Origin: a bacterium
Lineage (GTDB): Bacteria > Patescibacteriota > CPR2 > UBA1875 > JAJYID01
Length of the DNA: 6,047 nt
Direction: 5' to 3'
Assembly: GCA_021823605.1 (NCBI GenBank)
Contig: JAKANV010000045.1
Span: 1-6,047 of the forward strand
Part shown: positions 5,429 through 6,047 of the stretch, one piece after another
How the letters are laid out: the number at the start of each line of letters is the position of its first letter
Position numbering within the stretch: the stretch's first letter is position 1
Notes under the pieces: generated by a model
Database searches by the model: none
Seen by the model: the letters and a program-made list of their open reading frames with translations, nothing else
What the model was told of the DNA's origin: nothing
Program-made: the position numbers and the translations under genes

Positions 5429-6047
5429 ATGAAAACTGTTAAAAATGCTAGTCTAAAGGGAAAAAGAGTAATCCTTCGGGTTGATTTCAATGTGCCCATG
5501 GAAAAAGGGCGAATCTTGAGTGATGACAAAATCGTTGAGACTCTTGATACCATAAAATATATATTAGATAAAGGTGCATCCGTTATTATTATTTGCCATC
5601 TTGGTCGTCCTGGGGGTAAAAAAGTGAGTGCTCTTAGTTTAAAGCCCGTTGCTAAGCGGCTCGAGAAACTTCTTGGAAAGAAAGTTGAATTTTTAGGTGA
5701 AGTTATTGGTGCAAAGTCTAGGGAAAAAGCCGAGAAACTCAAACCCGGCCAGATATTGATGCTAGAAAATCTACGTTTCACACCCTATGAAGAATTGAAT
5801 GATATGGAGTTTGCGAAGAAGCTGGCGAGCTTGGGTAATATTTTTGTTCAAGAGGCATTTCCAAGCGCTCATCAAAACCATGCTTCAATGCTTGCAATCA
5901 CCAAGTATCTTCCTTCATATGCCGGTCTGCATTTTGAAAAAGAATACACCGAACTATCAAGAATACTAAACGAGCCTAAAAAGCCGTTTGTATATGTAGC
6001 TGGTGGGAAGAAAATAGGGACAAAGGAAGAGATATTAAAGAAGATTA
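5429..6047 (+). CDS. pgk: Phosphoglycerate kinase, N-terminal half (partial), divergent active site
   Basis: The enzyme transfers phosphate from 1,3-bisphosphoglycerate to ADP, the first ATP-yielding step of glycolysis. About 206 of roughly 390-400 residues are present, covering the N-terminal (3-phosphoglycerate) domain and the hinge entry. RVDFNVP (17-23), HLGRP (57-61), LENLRF (112-117), FEKEY and AGGKKIGTK (191-199) are visible. Retained basic-patch residues are Arg17, His57, Arg60, Arg116, His148 and His151. Two differ from the yeast and human family pattern: Lys34 replaces Arg38 (yeast numbering) and Gln149 replaces Arg168, within FVQEAFPSAHQNHAS where NDAFGTAHRAHAS is usual. ATG 5429 gives the family-like MKTVKN start with a weak AGAAG six bases upstream; ATG 5423 would add two residues. 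The gene follows the gap stop by 9 nt (3 nt for the other start). The C-terminal nucleotide domain is outside the window. Confidence 0.94.
   Translation, partial: MKTVKNASLKGKRVILRVDFNVPMEKGRILSDDKIVETLDTIKYILDKGASVIIICHLGRPGGKKVSALSLKPVAKRLEKLLGKKVEFLGEVIGAKSREKAEKLKPGQILMLENLRFTPYEELNDMEFAKKLASLGNIFVQEAFPSAHQNHASMLAITKYLPSYAGLHFEKEYTELSRILNEPKKPFVYVAGGKKIGTKEEILKKI

Noticed and set aside
5416..5781. Minus-strand 121-codon open frame across pgk
   Set aside because: It is antisense to conserved RVDFNVP, HLGRP and LENLRF coding sequence, and the Ser/Phe/Arg-rich product is typical of a shadow frame.
1..6047. CRISPR array, insertion sequence, toxin-antitoxin or defence system
   Set aside because: No spaced direct repeats, transposase motifs or paired small toxin/antitoxin frames were seen by eye.

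Overview
The window holds two compositionally different parts. Positions 1 to about 610 are near 50% G+C and carry a minus-strand metal-sensor unit. From about 610 to the end the DNA is near 36-40% G+C and carries compact genes for RNA/DNA processing, cell envelope work and glycolysis. Tight packing, overlapping genes, envelope genes with membrane anchors and a divergent phosphoglycerate kinase suggest a small-genome, uncultivated-type bacterium, possibly of the Patescibacteria/CPR kind. That placement is inference from style of sequence, not from a marker gene. TGA is read as a normal stop.

Left part (1-629, minus strand): the first 16 codons of an unidentified gene leave the window at position 1. 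Just upstream of it is a CadC-type ArsR/SmtB metal-responsive repressor with its own promoter. Before that is a short coding-like C-terminal fragment of an unknown protein, which stops near the composition break. This looks like a transferred metal-resistance unit or an assembly join.

Middle part (632-2254, plus strand): three overlapping genes form an operon encoding an unrecognised acidic helical protein, a short RNase HI and a membrane-anchored NodB-type polysaccharide deacetylase. A convergent gene (2257-3756, minus strand) encodes a multi-spanning GT-C glycosyltransferase of the PMT/ArnT type. Its stop lies only 2 nt from the deacetylase stop.

Right part (3757-6047): a short divergent promoter region separates the glycosyltransferase from a plus-strand set. 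This set encodes a membrane-anchored extracytoplasmic protein of unknown function, glyceraldehyde-3-phosphate dehydrogenase (strong Shine-Dalgarno) and the N-terminal half of phosphoglycerate kinase, which runs off the end. The last two catalyse consecutive glycolytic steps.

The most coherent unexplained pattern is at the starts. All four genes that head transcription units have a -10-like hexamer ending 6-7 nt before the ATG, predicting leaderless mRNAs. Several genes inside units have Shine-Dalgarno sequences instead. I saw no tRNA, rRNA, CRISPR array, insertion sequence or recognisable defence system. No convincing new biological system is visible; the findings are modest.
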